Positions 17,101-25,420 of a stretch of 64,000 nt of DNA are shown here, one piece after another; positions within the stretch are counted from its first letter, which is position 1; each line of letters begins with the position of its first letter. The position numbers and the translations under genes are program-made. Location: NCBI RefSeq assembly GCF_014655595.1, contig NZ_BNBL01000020.1:1-64000 (forward strand). Reading direction: 5' to 3'. The stretch comes from Streptomyces griseocarneus (GTDB lineage: Bacteria; Actinomycetota; Actinomycetes; Streptomycetales; Streptomycetaceae). The notes beneath the pieces are model-generated. The model saw only the letters and a list, made by a program, of their open reading frames with translations, ran no database searches and was not told the DNA's origin.

Positions 17101-18744
17101 CGCGGCGACGGCGGGCTTCTCGGCATCGCTGGCGGCGAGCGCGGCGCGGGCCGGGTCGGCGTCGGGCGCGGTGTCGTCCAGCCAGCCGGCCCGGACCGCC
17201 TCGGCGGTCTCCTGCTCGACCTCCGTCAGACGCTGGCGGAGGTGGCCCGCCTCGCTGCGGGCGCGCTGGGCCTCGGTGGCGGCGGCGGTGGCGTCGCGGT
17301 GGGCGGCCTCGCTCGTCTCCTGGAGCGTCGCCGAGCGCTCCTCCTGCTCGTTGGCGAGCTGCTCGCCCTTCTCGGCGGCAGCGTTGAGGGCGCGTACGAG
17401 CTCGGCGGCCGCCTGGGCGCGGGCGGCCAGCGCCGGGGCCGCGTCCCGTTCGGCCTCGTGGATGGCGGCGGCCACGCGCGCGGAGCGGTCGGCGGCGGCG
17501 CGGTGGCGCAGCACGGTCTCGGCGGCCTGCCACGCGGAGTGCAGGGTGCGGGCGTCGTTGAGCTCGCGGCGCTGGGCGGCGGCGGCCTTCTCGGCGGCGG
17601 CGAGCGCCAGGGAGGCGTGCCGGTAGGCGATCTCGGCGGCCACCAGAGAAGTGCGGCCGCGCTCGGCCTCGGCGTCGGTGACGGCGTGCGCGGCGGCGGC
17701 GACCTGCCCGGCCAGCTCGACGGCGCGGCCGCGCTCCTCGGCGCCGCGCGCGGAGAGCCGGCGGGCCAGGACGCGGGTGCGGCGCTCGGCACCGGCGTGC
17801 ACCCCGCGCGCCTGCTCGCGCCGCTCCGCGGCCTCGGCGATGCGCGAGAGCAGCTCGAGGGAGCCGGCGGTGAAGTCCCGCTCGGCGGTCAGCTCGGCCC
17901 GGCGGCCCAGCTTGTGGGCGAAGCCGTGCACGAGGTCGGCGAGGCCGTCGGTGTCGCGGGTGTCGGTGACCGCGCGCAGCAGCAGGTCGGTGAAGTCGGA
18001 GTCGTTCTTGACGGCGAAGAGGCCGGCGGCCTCGCCCTCGTCGGCGTTCATCTCGCGCTGGTAGCGGAAGAGCTCGGGGTCCAGGCCGAGCTCGCCGAGG
18101 TGCTCGTTCCAGCGCTCGTGGATCTCCTCCCAGACCACGTCCAGGTTGGGGTAGGCCTTGCCGGCCTCGGTGAGGGCGTCGCGGAAGCCCTTCATGGTGC
18201 GGCGGCGGCCGCGCGCGCCGGAGGAGCCGTCCGCCCTGGGGCGCATCGCGCTGGACTCGGCGACCGGCAGCGAGTCGAGGCTGAGCCCGGGGCCGGGGCG
18301 GAAGGAGTACCACGCCTCGGCGAACTTGCGCGGGTCGTTGGAGACCTGGCGGCCGCGCCACTCGCTGACCTTGCCCACGACCACGGACTCGCCGGTCAGG
18401 ACGTGCTGCCACTCCAGGGCGACGTGCCCGCAGTCGTCGGCGAGGAGGAACTTGCGCAGCACTCCGGAGCTGGCGCCGCCCAGGGTGTTGCGGTGGCCGG
18501 GCAGCATCACCGAGAAGATCAGCTTGAGCAGCACGGACTTGCCGCCGCCGTTCTCCAGGAAGAGCACGCCCGCGGGCGCGGGGCGGCGCGGCGGGCCGAC
18601 GGGCTCGTCCTCGAAGAACTCCGCCTGCGTGGGCGCGGGGGAGGGCACGGGCGCGCCCACTCCGCGCAGGTCCAGCACGGTGTCGGCGTAGCGCGCACCG
18701 GCCGGCCCGATGGAGTAGAGGCGGACCCGGGACAGCTCGTACAT
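14107..18744 (-). CDS. SMC/MukB-like ATPase of a condensin-type cluster
   Basis: This is a 1545-aa P-loop ATPase with SMC layout. Walker A FLENGGGKSV (K69) is near the N-terminus. Long Ala/Glu/Arg-rich coiled coils span about 230-600 and 800-1330, with a compact non-coiled segment at about 605-790 that could be a hinge. The ABC signature SGGQ is at 1406-1409 and Walker B FLDNP at about 1441-1445. The Walker B catalytic Glu is Asn (N1444), and the first Gly of Walker A is missing. Two smaller genes upstream on the same strand resemble MukE-like and kleisin-like partners. The protein is predicted to entrap or translocate DNA. It is not the housekeeping Smc. No adjacent TOPRIM nuclease (JetD/MksG) is present. 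Confidence 0.75.
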   Translation of the reverse strand: MYELSRVRLYSIGPAGARYADTVLDLRGVGAPVPSPAPTQAEFFEDEPVGPPRRPAPAGVLFLENGGGKSVLLKLIFSVMLPGHRNTLGGASSGVLRKFLLADDCGHVALEWQHVLTGESVVVGKVSEWRGRQVSNDPRKFAEAWYSFRPGPGLSLDSLPVAESSAMRPRADGSSGARGRRRTMKGFRDALTEAGKAYPNLDVVWEEIHERWNEHLGELGLDPELFRYQREMNADEGEAAGLFAVKNDSDFTDLLLRAVTDTRDTDGLADLVHGFAHKLGRRAELTAERDFTAGSLELLSRIAEAAERREQARGVHAGAERRTRVLARRLSARGAEERGRAVELAGQVAAAAHAVTDAEAERGRTSLVAAEIAYRHASLALAAAEKAAAAQRRELNDARTLHSAWQAAETVLRHRAAADRSARVAAAIHEAERDAAPALAARAQAAAELVRALNAAAEKGEQLANEQEERSATLQETSEAAHRDATAAATEAQRARSEAGHLRQRLTEVEQETAEAVRAGWLDDTAPDADPARAALAASDAEKPAVAAYESAREAARQAADRAKEASAAESRAELSAARAADAATAAETAYDAERRAAESIGADRRLVELLGLPQPVASGRVPGQRAGDDADAPAGAGSLTAEELDRNADALRELLDDNVAAAERQLFELRTAAADDSRILGALGDGGLLPPSADVLAAVEFLGEHGIPALPGWRYLAQSVDPARHAAVLAARPELVDGVVITDADSHARAREALGAASLLPRSAVAVGTAAALLAPAPARDAGETGVFLVPPNPAMHDERAADEERHALRERAMARDEEIRAVAARLAGDRTLAARLASWRAGCPAGRLAELAAAALRARTAADVAREALAEARTARAEEEETAAEAARVRDERQETAQRARRVADALAGLAYRLRERANWQSRLRELAEEAAEAEERAEACVDRARAADEDRRAAQRAGDDARRTARALRAERAEIAGAPDEVSEGTEPPAVSLPALREAYRAASQLYEKVGVGADLRAEQARAESDESAARAELDRLTNKVRTRAAQLLEGTDGADGPSRQAAAARAESLVQMLETRASTASEQLGRLRGEAERLAPADGDAHTELPEELVPADAERARELLRTATAELAARTDALETARTVHADLLRAHRSAEDAAGGFDDTAALLRDLLRDNSPEEGAEPPEPYSGSLEEARQAAAEARRSLRGCAGDLSAAEASVREAGDVLVRHANSTRYEQVRTPARQQIRELPAAALPEHAAAWAEAFAPRLRVLTDELEQLERNRDSIVDRLRGLVESSLTTLRSAQRLSRLPEGLGEWSGQEFLRIRFEDPDQSTLTERLGEVIDEATRSAVKKNSDLRRDGMSLLLRGVQAALLPRGVAVEILKPDAVLRAERVPVRQMGDVFSGGQLLTAAIALYCTMAALRSNDRGRDKQRHAGTLFLDNPIGRANATYLLELQRAVADALGVQLLYTTGLFDTTALAEFPLVIRLRNDADLRAGLKYISVEEHLRPGLPQPQDPEAEKVHGEITATRMFRRPVEEAAAGR

Positions 18745-18815
18745 GGCGGCGGACTCTCGTGTAGCGGTGGGTCGGGCGGAGGGGTCGGACAGGGCGGCCG
18801 GGGCCGTCGGGTCCC

Positions 18816-19724
18816 TCAGGCGGAGTGGAAGGGCAGGCCGGCGTCGGCGACCAGGTCGAGGTCGTCGGCGTCGTCCGGCGGCAGCAGCGTGGCGCTGCCG
18901 TCGGCCACGGGCACGATGCCCAGCTCCAGCAGCTCGGTCATGGCGGCGGTGCCGGCCATGTCGCGGACCTGGAGCTGGTAGCGGGCGGTGGTGCGGTACG
19001 TGCCGCCGGCCTCGTCGCCGGTGCGCTGCAGGAAGCCGGAGTCGACGAGGAAGGCGACGGCCTTGGCGATGATGCCGGTGGTCGAGCCGGCCAGGCGGCG
19101 GGCGTCCTTGGTGGCGCCGGTGGCGCTGCGGCGGGCGTAGACCCGCCAGGCCGCCTCGAGGCCGGGGGCGTCGGTGGTGGGGTCGGTGTTCTCGCCCTCG
19201 GCGGCGGCCCGCTCCTCCAGGCGGCGGCAGGCCTGGCGTACGAACGCGTCGACGCCGTTGACCGTGACGCGGCCGATGTACCCGTCGTCGGCGAGGTCCT
19301 CCGGGCGCGGGAACGCCATCGCGGCCACGGCGAGGTGGGCCACGCCGTGCAGGAAGCGGTCGCCGGAGTCGGCGGTGGCGCGGCGGGCGTAGTCGCCCAT
19401 GCGGACGGCGAAGACGGAGTCCTCGGCGGCGGTGACGGCCATGCCGGCGCGGGTGGACACCTCGAGGACGACCAGGCCCAGCCCGGCGGCGACGGCGTCG
19501 GCCAGGCGCGCGAACGCCGGGTCGTCGCGGTGGCGGCGCAGCAGCTCGGCGTACTCGGCGTCGCGGGCGGGCTGCAGCTTGGGCTGCAGCCCGAAGGCGA
19601 TGAGGCGGGCGGCGTCGGCCGCGTCGGCGGGCGTCACGGGCGCGGTGCCGCTCGGCGTGGGGGGTTCTCCGGTCGCGGCGGCGCCGGGCTCTTCCGCCGG
19701 TGCCTCGGCGTCGTACTCAGTCAC
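18816..19724 (-). CDS. MukE/JetB-like (KITE) candidate partner of the SMC-like ATPase
   Basis: This is a 302-aa protein. The start is taken at a GTG with AGGAG eight bases upstream; the longer frame to 19796 has no such site. The N-terminus is acidic and low-complexity (about 1-35), followed by a mixed alpha/beta region and a region at about 200-270 that looks like a winged helix (residues KAVAFLVDSGFLQRT and YRTTARYQLQVRD). A winged-helix protein next to an SMC ATPase fits the KITE subunit of MukBEF, MksBEF or Wadjet. The assignment is by context and length only. It ends 71 bp before the ATPase gene. Confidence 0.55.
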   Translation of the reverse strand: MTEYDAEAPAEEPGAAATGEPPTPSGTAPVTPADAADAARLIAFGLQPKLQPARDAEYAELLRRHRDDPAFARLADAVAAGLGLVVLEVSTRAGMAVTAAEDSVFAVRMGDYARRATADSGDRFLHGVAHLAVAAMAFPRPEDLADDGYIGRVTVNGVDAFVRQACRRLEERAAAEGENTDPTTDAPGLEAAWRVYARRSATGATKDARRLAGSTTGIIAKAVAFLVDSGFLQRTGDEAGGTYRTTARYQLQVRDMAGTAAMTELLELGIVPVADGSATLLPPDDADDLDLVADAGLPFHSA

Positions 19725-19854
19725 GGTTGGTGCTCCTGCGGGGTTTGCACGGGGTACGGGGTGACGGCGGGTTCGGCACCGCCGGGGCTGCGCCACGGTG
19801 GTTGCGCGCCGTGGCGGCGGGGGGAGAGCCCCGGTCCCGCCCTTTCACCGTTTC

Positions 19855-19883
19855 CCGGGGCTGCGCCCCGGACCCCTGGGGTC
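19855..19883. repeat. adjacent short hairpins between the kleisin-like and KITE-like genes
   Basis: CCGGGG (19855-19860) pairs with CCCCGG (19866-19871), and GACCCC (19871-19876) pairs with GGGGTC (19878-19883). This CCGGGGCTGCGCCCCGGACCCC-type unit is a common Streptomyces intergenic palindrome. It lies just after the stop at 19891 and may attenuate transcription or protect mRNA. Confidence 0.5.
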
Positions 19884-19890
19884 CGAGGGC

Positions 19891-21414
19891 TCACGACGCC
19901 TCCTGGCGGTCCGCTGCCATCCCGGCCGCGTCCAGCAGCGCCGTGCCCACGATCAGATCGGCACCGCCGAACTCGGCGTCGTCGAGGACGGTGCCGTCGT
20001 CGACGGCGAAGAGCAGGGACTGCTCGCCCTGGCGGTAGGCGGTGCCGACGGAGGGGCTGGCGGCGTGGACGGCCAGCAGGGCGACCAGGTAGGGCAGTTC
20101 GGGGTCGCGGCGGCGGGCGTCGGCCAGGAGGCCGGACAGCCGGCGGGGGGCGTCGGCGGGCAGGTCGAGGAGCTCCAGGGCGCTCGCGAGCTGCTCCTCG
20201 CTGAAGCGGCTGTCGTCGGGCGTCTCGACGAGGTCCGGCTCGGGCATCTCCGCGCCGAGGTGCTCGCGCTCGGCGGGCGGGCTCAGCAGCATCTCGACGA
20301 GGTCGCCGACGCGCACCGAGACCGGCGTGCGCAGGCCCGTGCCGCGCGCGAAGAAGGCGTCCGTGACGCGGCCCGCCTGCTCGAGGGGCAGCGGCAGCAG
20401 CGGCGCCAGGAGCTGTCCGTACAGGTCGAGGCCGGCCCGGGCGGCGGGGGTGGCGAAGGCCTGCCGGTCCTGCTCGGCGCGGAAGAGCGGTCCGGCCTCC
20501 AGCAGCCGGGACTGCAGCTGGGTGTGGCGGCGGATGCAGTCCTTGACGATGTCGACGAGCTCGGCGGCCCGGCGCTTGTGCTCGGGCTCCTCCGCCTCGT
20601 CGCGCGCCTTGCGGATGTTGGTGAGGATCGCGTTCTCGTGGCGGTAGCGGTCGGCGACGTGCTCGAGCGCCTCGGCGATCATGTCGGGGACGGCGCTGAG
20701 CCAGTCCACCGCGCGGACGTTGCGCCGGGTGGCGTCGAGGGTCTTGCGGAGCGTCTCGGCGTACTGGACCGTGCGGTAGCGGGCCTGCTCGGCGGCGAGC
20801 TGGGCGTCGGCGAGACGGCCCCGGCTGATGAGGACCTCGAGCTTGACCTCGGCGGCGATCTGCGCGCTGGTGACGTCCGTGTCGAGGGCGCCGACCAGGA
20901 CGTTGACGGCCTCGTCGGTGGTCCGCAGGAAGACCGTGCCGCCGGGCCCGGGGACCTCTTCGATGAGCTTGAAGTCGTAGTCGCGCCGCACGTACACCCC
21001 GTCGGCCCCGAAGGTGCCGTAGACGGCGCGGAAGCCGCGGTCGACGCTGCCGACGTTGATGAGGTTCTCCAGGACCCAGCGGGCGACGCGCTCGTGCTCG
21101 CCGTGGGACCGCTCGGGCGCCTGGGCGGCGACGCGCGGCTGGAGCCTGGTGACTATCTGCTCGTGGTCGGCCCCGGTGTCGAAGTCCATGTTGAGCGTGA
21201 CCAGGTCGATGGCGGCCAGCGCCACCTCCGCCATGGCGTAGACGCCGTACTCGCCCGCGAGGTTGGCCTTGCGCGCGTCGAGGTCGTGCAGCGGCGCGGT
21301 GCAGGCGAGCGCGCGCAGCCTCCGGGCCAGGCCCTCGTCGGCGGCCGGGCCCGGGGCAGGGCGTGAGGGCCCGTTGAGCTGGGGCGGAACGGCCGCCGGG
21401 GCTGGAGAAGTCAC
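19891..21414 (-). CDS. kleisin-like (MukF/MksF/JetA-type) candidate subunit
   Basis: This 507-aa mostly helical protein starts with GTG. Residues about 30-200 look like winged-helix or helical modules. Residues 200-330 are long charged helices (for example AEEPEHKRRAAELVDIVKD). The C-terminal ~180 residues contain further helical and acidic segments. It is the first gene of the leftward SMC-like cluster, and its order before a ~300-aa protein and an SMC ATPase matches the F-E-B / A-B-C order of MksFEB and JetABC. The function is inferred from that order; I see no diagnostic motif. Confidence 0.55.
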   Translation of the reverse strand: MTSPAPAAVPPQLNGPSRPAPGPAADEGLARRLRALACTAPLHDLDARKANLAGEYGVYAMAEVALAAIDLVTLNMDFDTGADHEQIVTRLQPRVAAQAPERSHGEHERVARWVLENLINVGSVDRGFRAVYGTFGADGVYVRRDYDFKLIEEVPGPGGTVFLRTTDEAVNVLVGALDTDVTSAQIAAEVKLEVLISRGRLADAQLAAEQARYRTVQYAETLRKTLDATRRNVRAVDWLSAVPDMIAEALEHVADRYRHENAILTNIRKARDEAEEPEHKRRAAELVDIVKDCIRRHTQLQSRLLEAGPLFRAEQDRQAFATPAARAGLDLYGQLLAPLLPLPLEQAGRVTDAFFARGTGLRTPVSVRVGDLVEMLLSPPAEREHLGAEMPEPDLVETPDDSRFSEEQLASALELLDLPADAPRRLSGLLADARRRDPELPYLVALLAVHAASPSVGTAYRQGEQSLLFAVDDGTVLDDAEFGGADLIVGTALLDAAGMAADRQEAS

Positions 21415-21538
21415 GTCGCACAGAGTAGGCGGTCACCCCGACAACGGACGAAACGGCACGGGCTCGCCGGGCCGCGGGCCCGTTCGCCCGCCGTTCCCCG
21501 GCCCCTGTCCTCTGCCTTCCGCCCTCCGCCCTCCGACC

Positions 21539-22507
21539 TCAGAAGGCGAAAACGGACATGATGGCTATATTGCAGCCGAGCAGGACGAAGGCCGTCGGCA
21601 GTTGGGCCTTGATCGGCCCGTACGGGTCCTTGAGCTCCAGCAGGGCGGCGGGGACGAAGTTGTAGTTGGCCGCCATGGGGGTCACCAGGGTGCCGCAGAA
21701 TCCGGCGAGCATCCCGACGGCGAGGACGGCCGGGGCGTTGCCGTGGTGCTGTTCGACCAGCACCGGCCAGCCGACGGCGGCGGTCAGCACGGGGAAGGCG
21801 GCGAAGGCGTTGCCCATGACGACGGTGAAGAGGAACATCCCGCAGCAGTAGGCGACGACTCCGAGGAAGGCCGACCCGTCCGGGAGCACCGTCGTGGTGA
21901 TCCGGCGGACCTGTTCGCCCACCCCGGCGACGGAGAAGATGGCGCCGAGCGTGGCGAGCAGCTGCGGCAGCAGCATGGCCCACCCCATGGACTCCAGCAT
22001 CGACCGCCCGGCGTGCAGCGGCGTCGACGGGCGCCGCTCGCGCAGCATCACCATGCCGACGGCGAGCGCGACGAGGGATCCGATGCCGAGCCCCAGGACG
22101 GTCTCGCTGCCCTTCTGCAGGACCGGCTGTCCGCCGACGTGGAGCTTCTTCACGCCGACCGCGCAGATCAGGGCGACGGCGGGGATGGTGAGCGCGGGGA
22201 CGAAGAGCCGGGAGCCGTACCGCCGTGCGCTCGCCTCCCGCTGCCCGGGCGTGGCGGTGCGCGGCGTGCCGCGGCCGGTGAGGCCGAAGCCCGCGAGGCA
22301 GACCATGACCAGGACCGCGGCGCCCAGCGGTTCGGCGGGCGCCGTCCCGTCGGCGACCCAGGTGCTGTAGACGAAGCCGGCGCCCAGCAGTCCCCAGAAC
22401 GCGGCGGTGCCCACGCGCCTGGGGTTGGTGCGGTCGCCGAGCATCTGGGCGGCCATGGCCAGGAAGATGCCGCCGACGAGCCAGAAGAACCACTCCGCCT
22501 TGATCAC
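21539..22507 (-). CDS. DUF979-family membrane protein (putative oxoproline-linked transporter subunit)
   Basis: This 322-aa integral membrane protein has about nine hydrophobic helices and a conserved TPMAANYNFVPAALLELKDPYGPIK-type block (residues about 276-300). The GTG start overlaps the DUF969 stop by four bases (GTGA), so the two are coupled. DUF969/DUF979 pairs commonly neighbour 5-oxoprolinase or peptidase genes. Here they are divergent from pxpABC, which suggests uptake of 5-oxoproline or a related substrate. Confidence 0.82.
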   Translation of the reverse strand: MIKAEWFFWLVGGIFLAMAAQMLGDRTNPRRVGTAAFWGLLGAGFVYSTWVADGTAPAEPLGAAVLVMVCLAGFGLTGRGTPRTATPGQREASARRYGSRLFVPALTIPAVALICAVGVKKLHVGGQPVLQKGSETVLGLGIGSLVALAVGMVMLRERRPSTPLHAGRSMLESMGWAMLLPQLLATLGAIFSVAGVGEQVRRITTTVLPDGSAFLGVVAYCCGMFLFTVVMGNAFAAFPVLTAAVGWPVLVEQHHGNAPAVLAVGMLAGFCGTLVTPMAANYNFVPAALLELKDPYGPIKAQLPTAFVLLGCNIAIMSVFAF

Positions 22508-23199
22508 TTGGCCGCCCCCGCCCCCGCCGGCTCCGGCTTCGCGTGCTCCAGCGTGCGGTCCAGGCGCAGCAGCCGGCAGCCGTGGACCGCGAGCGCGCAC
22601 AGGGCGGTGGGTATGGCCCACAGCGCGAGCCGCAGCGGTTCCAGGTGGGTGTGGTACGTCGTATTGACGAAACCGGTGATCAGAAGGATCGAGCCGACGG
22701 CCAGGAAGACGTCCTCGCCGAAGAAGAAGCCCACGTTGTCGGCGCTGGCGGCGAAGGAGCGCACCTTCTCCCGGGCCTTGTCGGTGAGCGGCCCGTGACG
22801 CCGTTCGGCGGCTCCTTCGGCCATCGGCGCGGCCAGCGGCCGTACGGTCTGGGCGTGCCCGAAGACGCCGTTGAGGCCGAGGGCCGCGGTGATCTGCCGC
22901 AGCAGGAGGTACAGGGCGAGGAAGCGGCCGGCGGTGAGGCCGGAGAAGCGGGTGATCAGGCGGCGGGCTTGCTCCTGGAGCCCGTGGCGCTCGAGGAGGC
23001 CGATGACCGGGAGGGTGATGGCGAAGATGGTCACCGCGCGGCTGGAGGCGAAGCCGGTGCCGAAGGCGGCCAGCACCTTCTGGAGCGAGAGGCCGCCGAG
23101 CAGGCCGGTGGCGACGCCCGCCACGCCCACGACCAGCAGGGGATTGCGCCGGGTCGCGAAGCCCACCACGACCACGAGGACGCCCAGCAGTACGAGCAT
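22504..23199 (-). CDS. DUF969-family membrane protein (partner of DUF979)
   Basis: This 231-aa membrane protein has about six helices. It starts at an ATG with GGAAGG upstream; a longer reading frame reaches the operator region and is unlikely. The motif GLNGVFGHAQTVRPLAAPMAEGA (about residues 117-139) and FFFGEDVFLAVGS are typical of the family. It is first in the leftward operon and shares the divergent promoter region with the GntR regulator. Confidence 0.82.
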   Translation of the reverse strand: MLVLLGVLVVVVGFATRRNPLLVVGVAGVATGLLGGLSLQKVLAAFGTGFASSRAVTIFAITLPVIGLLERHGLQEQARRLITRFSGLTAGRFLALYLLLRQITAALGLNGVFGHAQTVRPLAAPMAEGAAERRHGPLTDKAREKVRSFAASADNVGFFFGEDVFLAVGSILLITGFVNTTYHTHLEPLRLALWAIPTALCALAVHGCRLLRLDRTLEHAKPEPAGAGAAK

Positions 23200-23265
23200 G
23201 CGTCCGCCTTCCGCATTCTCGGACCTCACTCGATCAGGTGAGGCGACTGGCGAGGAGGCTAAGAT

Positions 23266-23278
23266 ATTGTTCAACAAT
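23266..23278. promoter_or_regulatory. 13-bp palindrome, probable operator of the GntR regulator
   Basis: ATTGTTCAACAAT is a perfect palindrome around a central C. It lies between the divergent DUF969 and gntR starts in one of the few AT-rich spots of the window. FCD-type GntR proteins bind short palindromes of this kind, so it probably controls both operons. The link to the adjacent regulator is inferred. Confidence 0.65.
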
Positions 23279-23367
23279 CCTCAATAGGCAATGCTGTCAC
23301 GGGAATTCCCGGCACCGTCCCGGGATCCCGCCCCAGCCGGCCGCCACCGCCACCCATGGGGGACGCC

Positions 23368-24012
23368 ATGGCCCGATCCACCGCGCAGCGCGTCGCCGCG
23401 ACGCTGCGCGACCGCATCGAGGGCGGCGGCCTGCCGCCCGGCACCCAGCTGTCGGAGGAGGCCCTGGGCCGCGACCTCGGCGTCTCGCGCAACACCCTGC
23501 GCGAGGCCTTCCGGCTGCTCGTCCACGAGAGCCTGGTGGTCCACCGGCTCAACCGCGGGGTCTTCGTGCGGGTCCTGGAGCCCGCCGACGTCCGCGACAT
23601 CTACCGGATGCGCGGCGCCCTGGAGACCGCGGGCGTCCGGGCCGCCGCCACCGCCCCCCACGCGCTGCACGAGGCCGTCCGCGGGGCCGTGACCCACGCC
23701 GAACAGGCCGCCAGCGAGGGAGACTGGCAGGAGGTGGGCTCCGCCGACCTGCGCTTCCACCGGGCGCTCGCGGCGCTCGCGGACAGCGCGCGCGTCGACG
23801 CGGCCATGGACCGGCTGATGGCCGAACTGCGCCTGGCCTTCCACGAAATGCCCTCGCCGCGCCGCTTCCACGAACCGTTCGTGGCGCGCAACCGCTCACT
23901 CGCCGCCCTCCTGGAGCGCGGCGAGTACGAGCGCGCCGAGGCGGAGTTGACCACTTATTTGGATGACGCCCTGCGGCTCATCCTCGACGCGATGCGGGAG
24001 GCCGGCCGATGA
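23368..24012 (+). CDS. GntR-family (FCD domain) transcriptional regulator of the oxoproline locus
   Basis: This 214-aa protein has an N-terminal winged helix (about residues 5-72; LGRDLGVSRNTLREAFRLL is the recognition region) and an all-helical FCD ligand domain (about 80-210). The start at 23368 has GGGGGA five to seven bases upstream; an upstream in-frame ATG at 23356 overlaps that site. Its stop overlaps the pxpA start (ATGA). It probably senses 5-oxoproline or a product. Confidence 0.88.
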   Translation: MARSTAQRVAATLRDRIEGGGLPPGTQLSEEALGRDLGVSRNTLREAFRLLVHESLVVHRLNRGVFVRVLEPADVRDIYRMRGALETAGVRAAATAPHALHEAVRGAVTHAEQAASEGDWQEVGSADLRFHRALAALADSARVDAAMDRLMAELRLAFHEMPSPRRFHEPFVARNRSLAALLERGEYERAEAELTTYLDDALRLILDAMREAGR

Positions 24013-24785
24013 CGACGCCCCTGATGGAACCCGTGCTCGATCTCAACGCCGATCTCGGCGAGGGCTTCGGCCGCTGGCGCCTGACCGACGACGACACCCT
24101 GCTGTCCATCGTGACCAGCGCAAACGTCGCCTGCGGCTTCCACGCGGGCGACCCGTCCACCATGCGGTGGGTGTGCGAGCGGGCGGCCGAACGCGGCGTG
24201 CGCATCGGCGCCCAGGTCTCCTACCGCGACCTCGTGGGCTTCGGGCGGCGCGCCATGGACGTGCCACCGGACGAACTCGCCGACGAGATCACCTATCAGA
24301 TCGGCGCGCTGCGCGTCTTCGCGCAGGCCGCCGGGACCGACGTGACGTACGTCAAGCCGCACGGCGCCCTGTACAACCGGGTGGTGACCGACCCCGAGCA
24401 GGCGATGGCCGTCGTCACCGGCGTGCTGCGCGCGGGCGGGCACCTGCCCGTGCTCGGCCTGCGCGGCTCGCGCCTGCACGAGGCCGCCGGACACGCCGGG
24501 CTGCCCGTGGTGGCCGAGGCCTTCGCGGACCGCGCGTACACCGCCGTCGGCACGCTCGTGCCGCGCCGGCAGCCCGGCGCGGTGGTCCTCGACCCGGACT
24601 CCGTCATCGCACGCTCGGTCCGCATGGCCTGCCTCTCCTCGGTCACCGCGGTCACCGGCGAGGAGATCCCCGTCCACGCCCGTTCGCTGTGCGTGCACGG
24701 CGACACCCCCGGGGCGGCGCTGCTGGCCCGCCGCGTGCGCGAGGGACTGGAGGCCGCCGGCGTCCGCGTGGAGGCGTTCACATGA
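24009..24785 (+). CDS. pxpA: 5-oxoprolinase subunit A (LamB/YcsF family)
   Basis: This 258-aa cytosolic subunit has the LDLNADLGEGFGRW start block and NVACGFHAGDP motif of the PxpA family. With PxpB and PxpC it forms the ATP-dependent prokaryotic 5-oxoprolinase that converts 5-oxo-L-proline to L-glutamate. It overlaps the genes on either side by four bases, so the regulator and all three subunits are probably translated as a coupled unit. Confidence 0.93.
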   Translation: MTTPLMEPVLDLNADLGEGFGRWRLTDDDTLLSIVTSANVACGFHAGDPSTMRWVCERAAERGVRIGAQVSYRDLVGFGRRAMDVPPDELADEITYQIGALRVFAQAAGTDVTYVKPHGALYNRVVTDPEQAMAVVTGVLRAGGHLPVLGLRGSRLHEAAGHAGLPVVAEAFADRAYTAVGTLVPRRQPGAVVLDPDSVIARSVRMACLSSVTAVTGEEIPVHARSLCVHGDTPGAALLARRVREGLEAAGVRVEAFT

Positions 24786-25420
24786 CCGGGGCCGGGCCGG
24801 CCCCCCTGCGGACGCTGCCCGTCGGGCGGCACGCGCTGCTGGTGGAGGTCGCCGGCACGCAGGAGGCCCAGGCGCTGCACGCCGAACTGCTGCGCCGCCG
24901 CGACGCCGGCGCCCTGCCGCCCGTACGGGAGATCGTGCCCGCCGCCCGGACCGTCCTGCTCGACGGCCTGGCCGACCCGCGAGCCCTCGCCGCCGACCTC
25001 GCGCACTGGACCGTGCCGCCGCTGCCCGCCGCCGAGGCGCCGCCGGTCGTCCTGCCCGTGCGCTACGACGGCGCCGACCTCGCCGAGGTCGCGGCGCTGT
25101 GGGGGGTGAGCGAGGACGAGGTCGCGCGCATCCACTCCGGAACCGAGTTCCGCGTCGCCTTCTGCGGCTTCGCGCCCGGCTTCGGCTACCTCACCGGGCT
25201 GCCCGAACGGCTGCACGTGCCGCGCCGGGCCACGCCGCGCACCACCGTGCCGGCCGGCTCGGTGGGCCTCGCCGGCCCCTACACCGGCGTGTACCCGCGC
25301 TCCTCCCCCGGCGGCTGGCAGCTCATCGGCCGCACGGACGCGGTCCTGTGGGACACCGGCCGCGACCCGGCGGCCCTGCTGTCCCCCGGCACCCGGGTGC
25401 GCTTCGAGGAGCGCGCGTGA
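24782..25420 (+). CDS. pxpB: 5-oxoprolinase subunit B (KipI/allophanate-hydrolase-1 family)
   Basis: This 212-aa subunit has the hallmark FCGFAPGFGYLTGLP stretch (about residues 124-138) and PRTTVPAGSVGLAG. It pairs with PxpC in the oxoprolinase complex. The ATG overlaps the pxpA stop, and its own stop overlaps the pxpC GTG. Confidence 0.93.
   Translation: MTGAGPAPLRTLPVGRHALLVEVAGTQEAQALHAELLRRRDAGALPPVREIVPAARTVLLDGLADPRALAADLAHWTVPPLPAAEAPPVVLPVRYDGADLAEVAALWGVSEDEVARIHSGTEFRVAFCGFAPGFGYLTGLPERLHVPRRATPRTTVPAGSVGLAGPYTGVYPRSSPGGWQLIGRTDAVLWDTGRDPAALLSPGTRVRFEERA

Noticed and set aside
14170..18981. A 1600-codon plus-strand open frame opposite the SMC-like gene, and similar long antisense frames elsewhere (for example 1082-2902)
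   Set aside because: They are by-products of high GC3 on the coding strand. Translations are Gly/Ala/Val or Arg/His rich without domains, and the opposite-strand genes are clearly real.
14107..21414. A complete Wadjet (JetABCD) defence system
   Set aside because: There is no JetD/TOPRIM gene adjacent, and the two small subunits are assigned only by context, so I report a Wadjet/Mks-like cluster instead.
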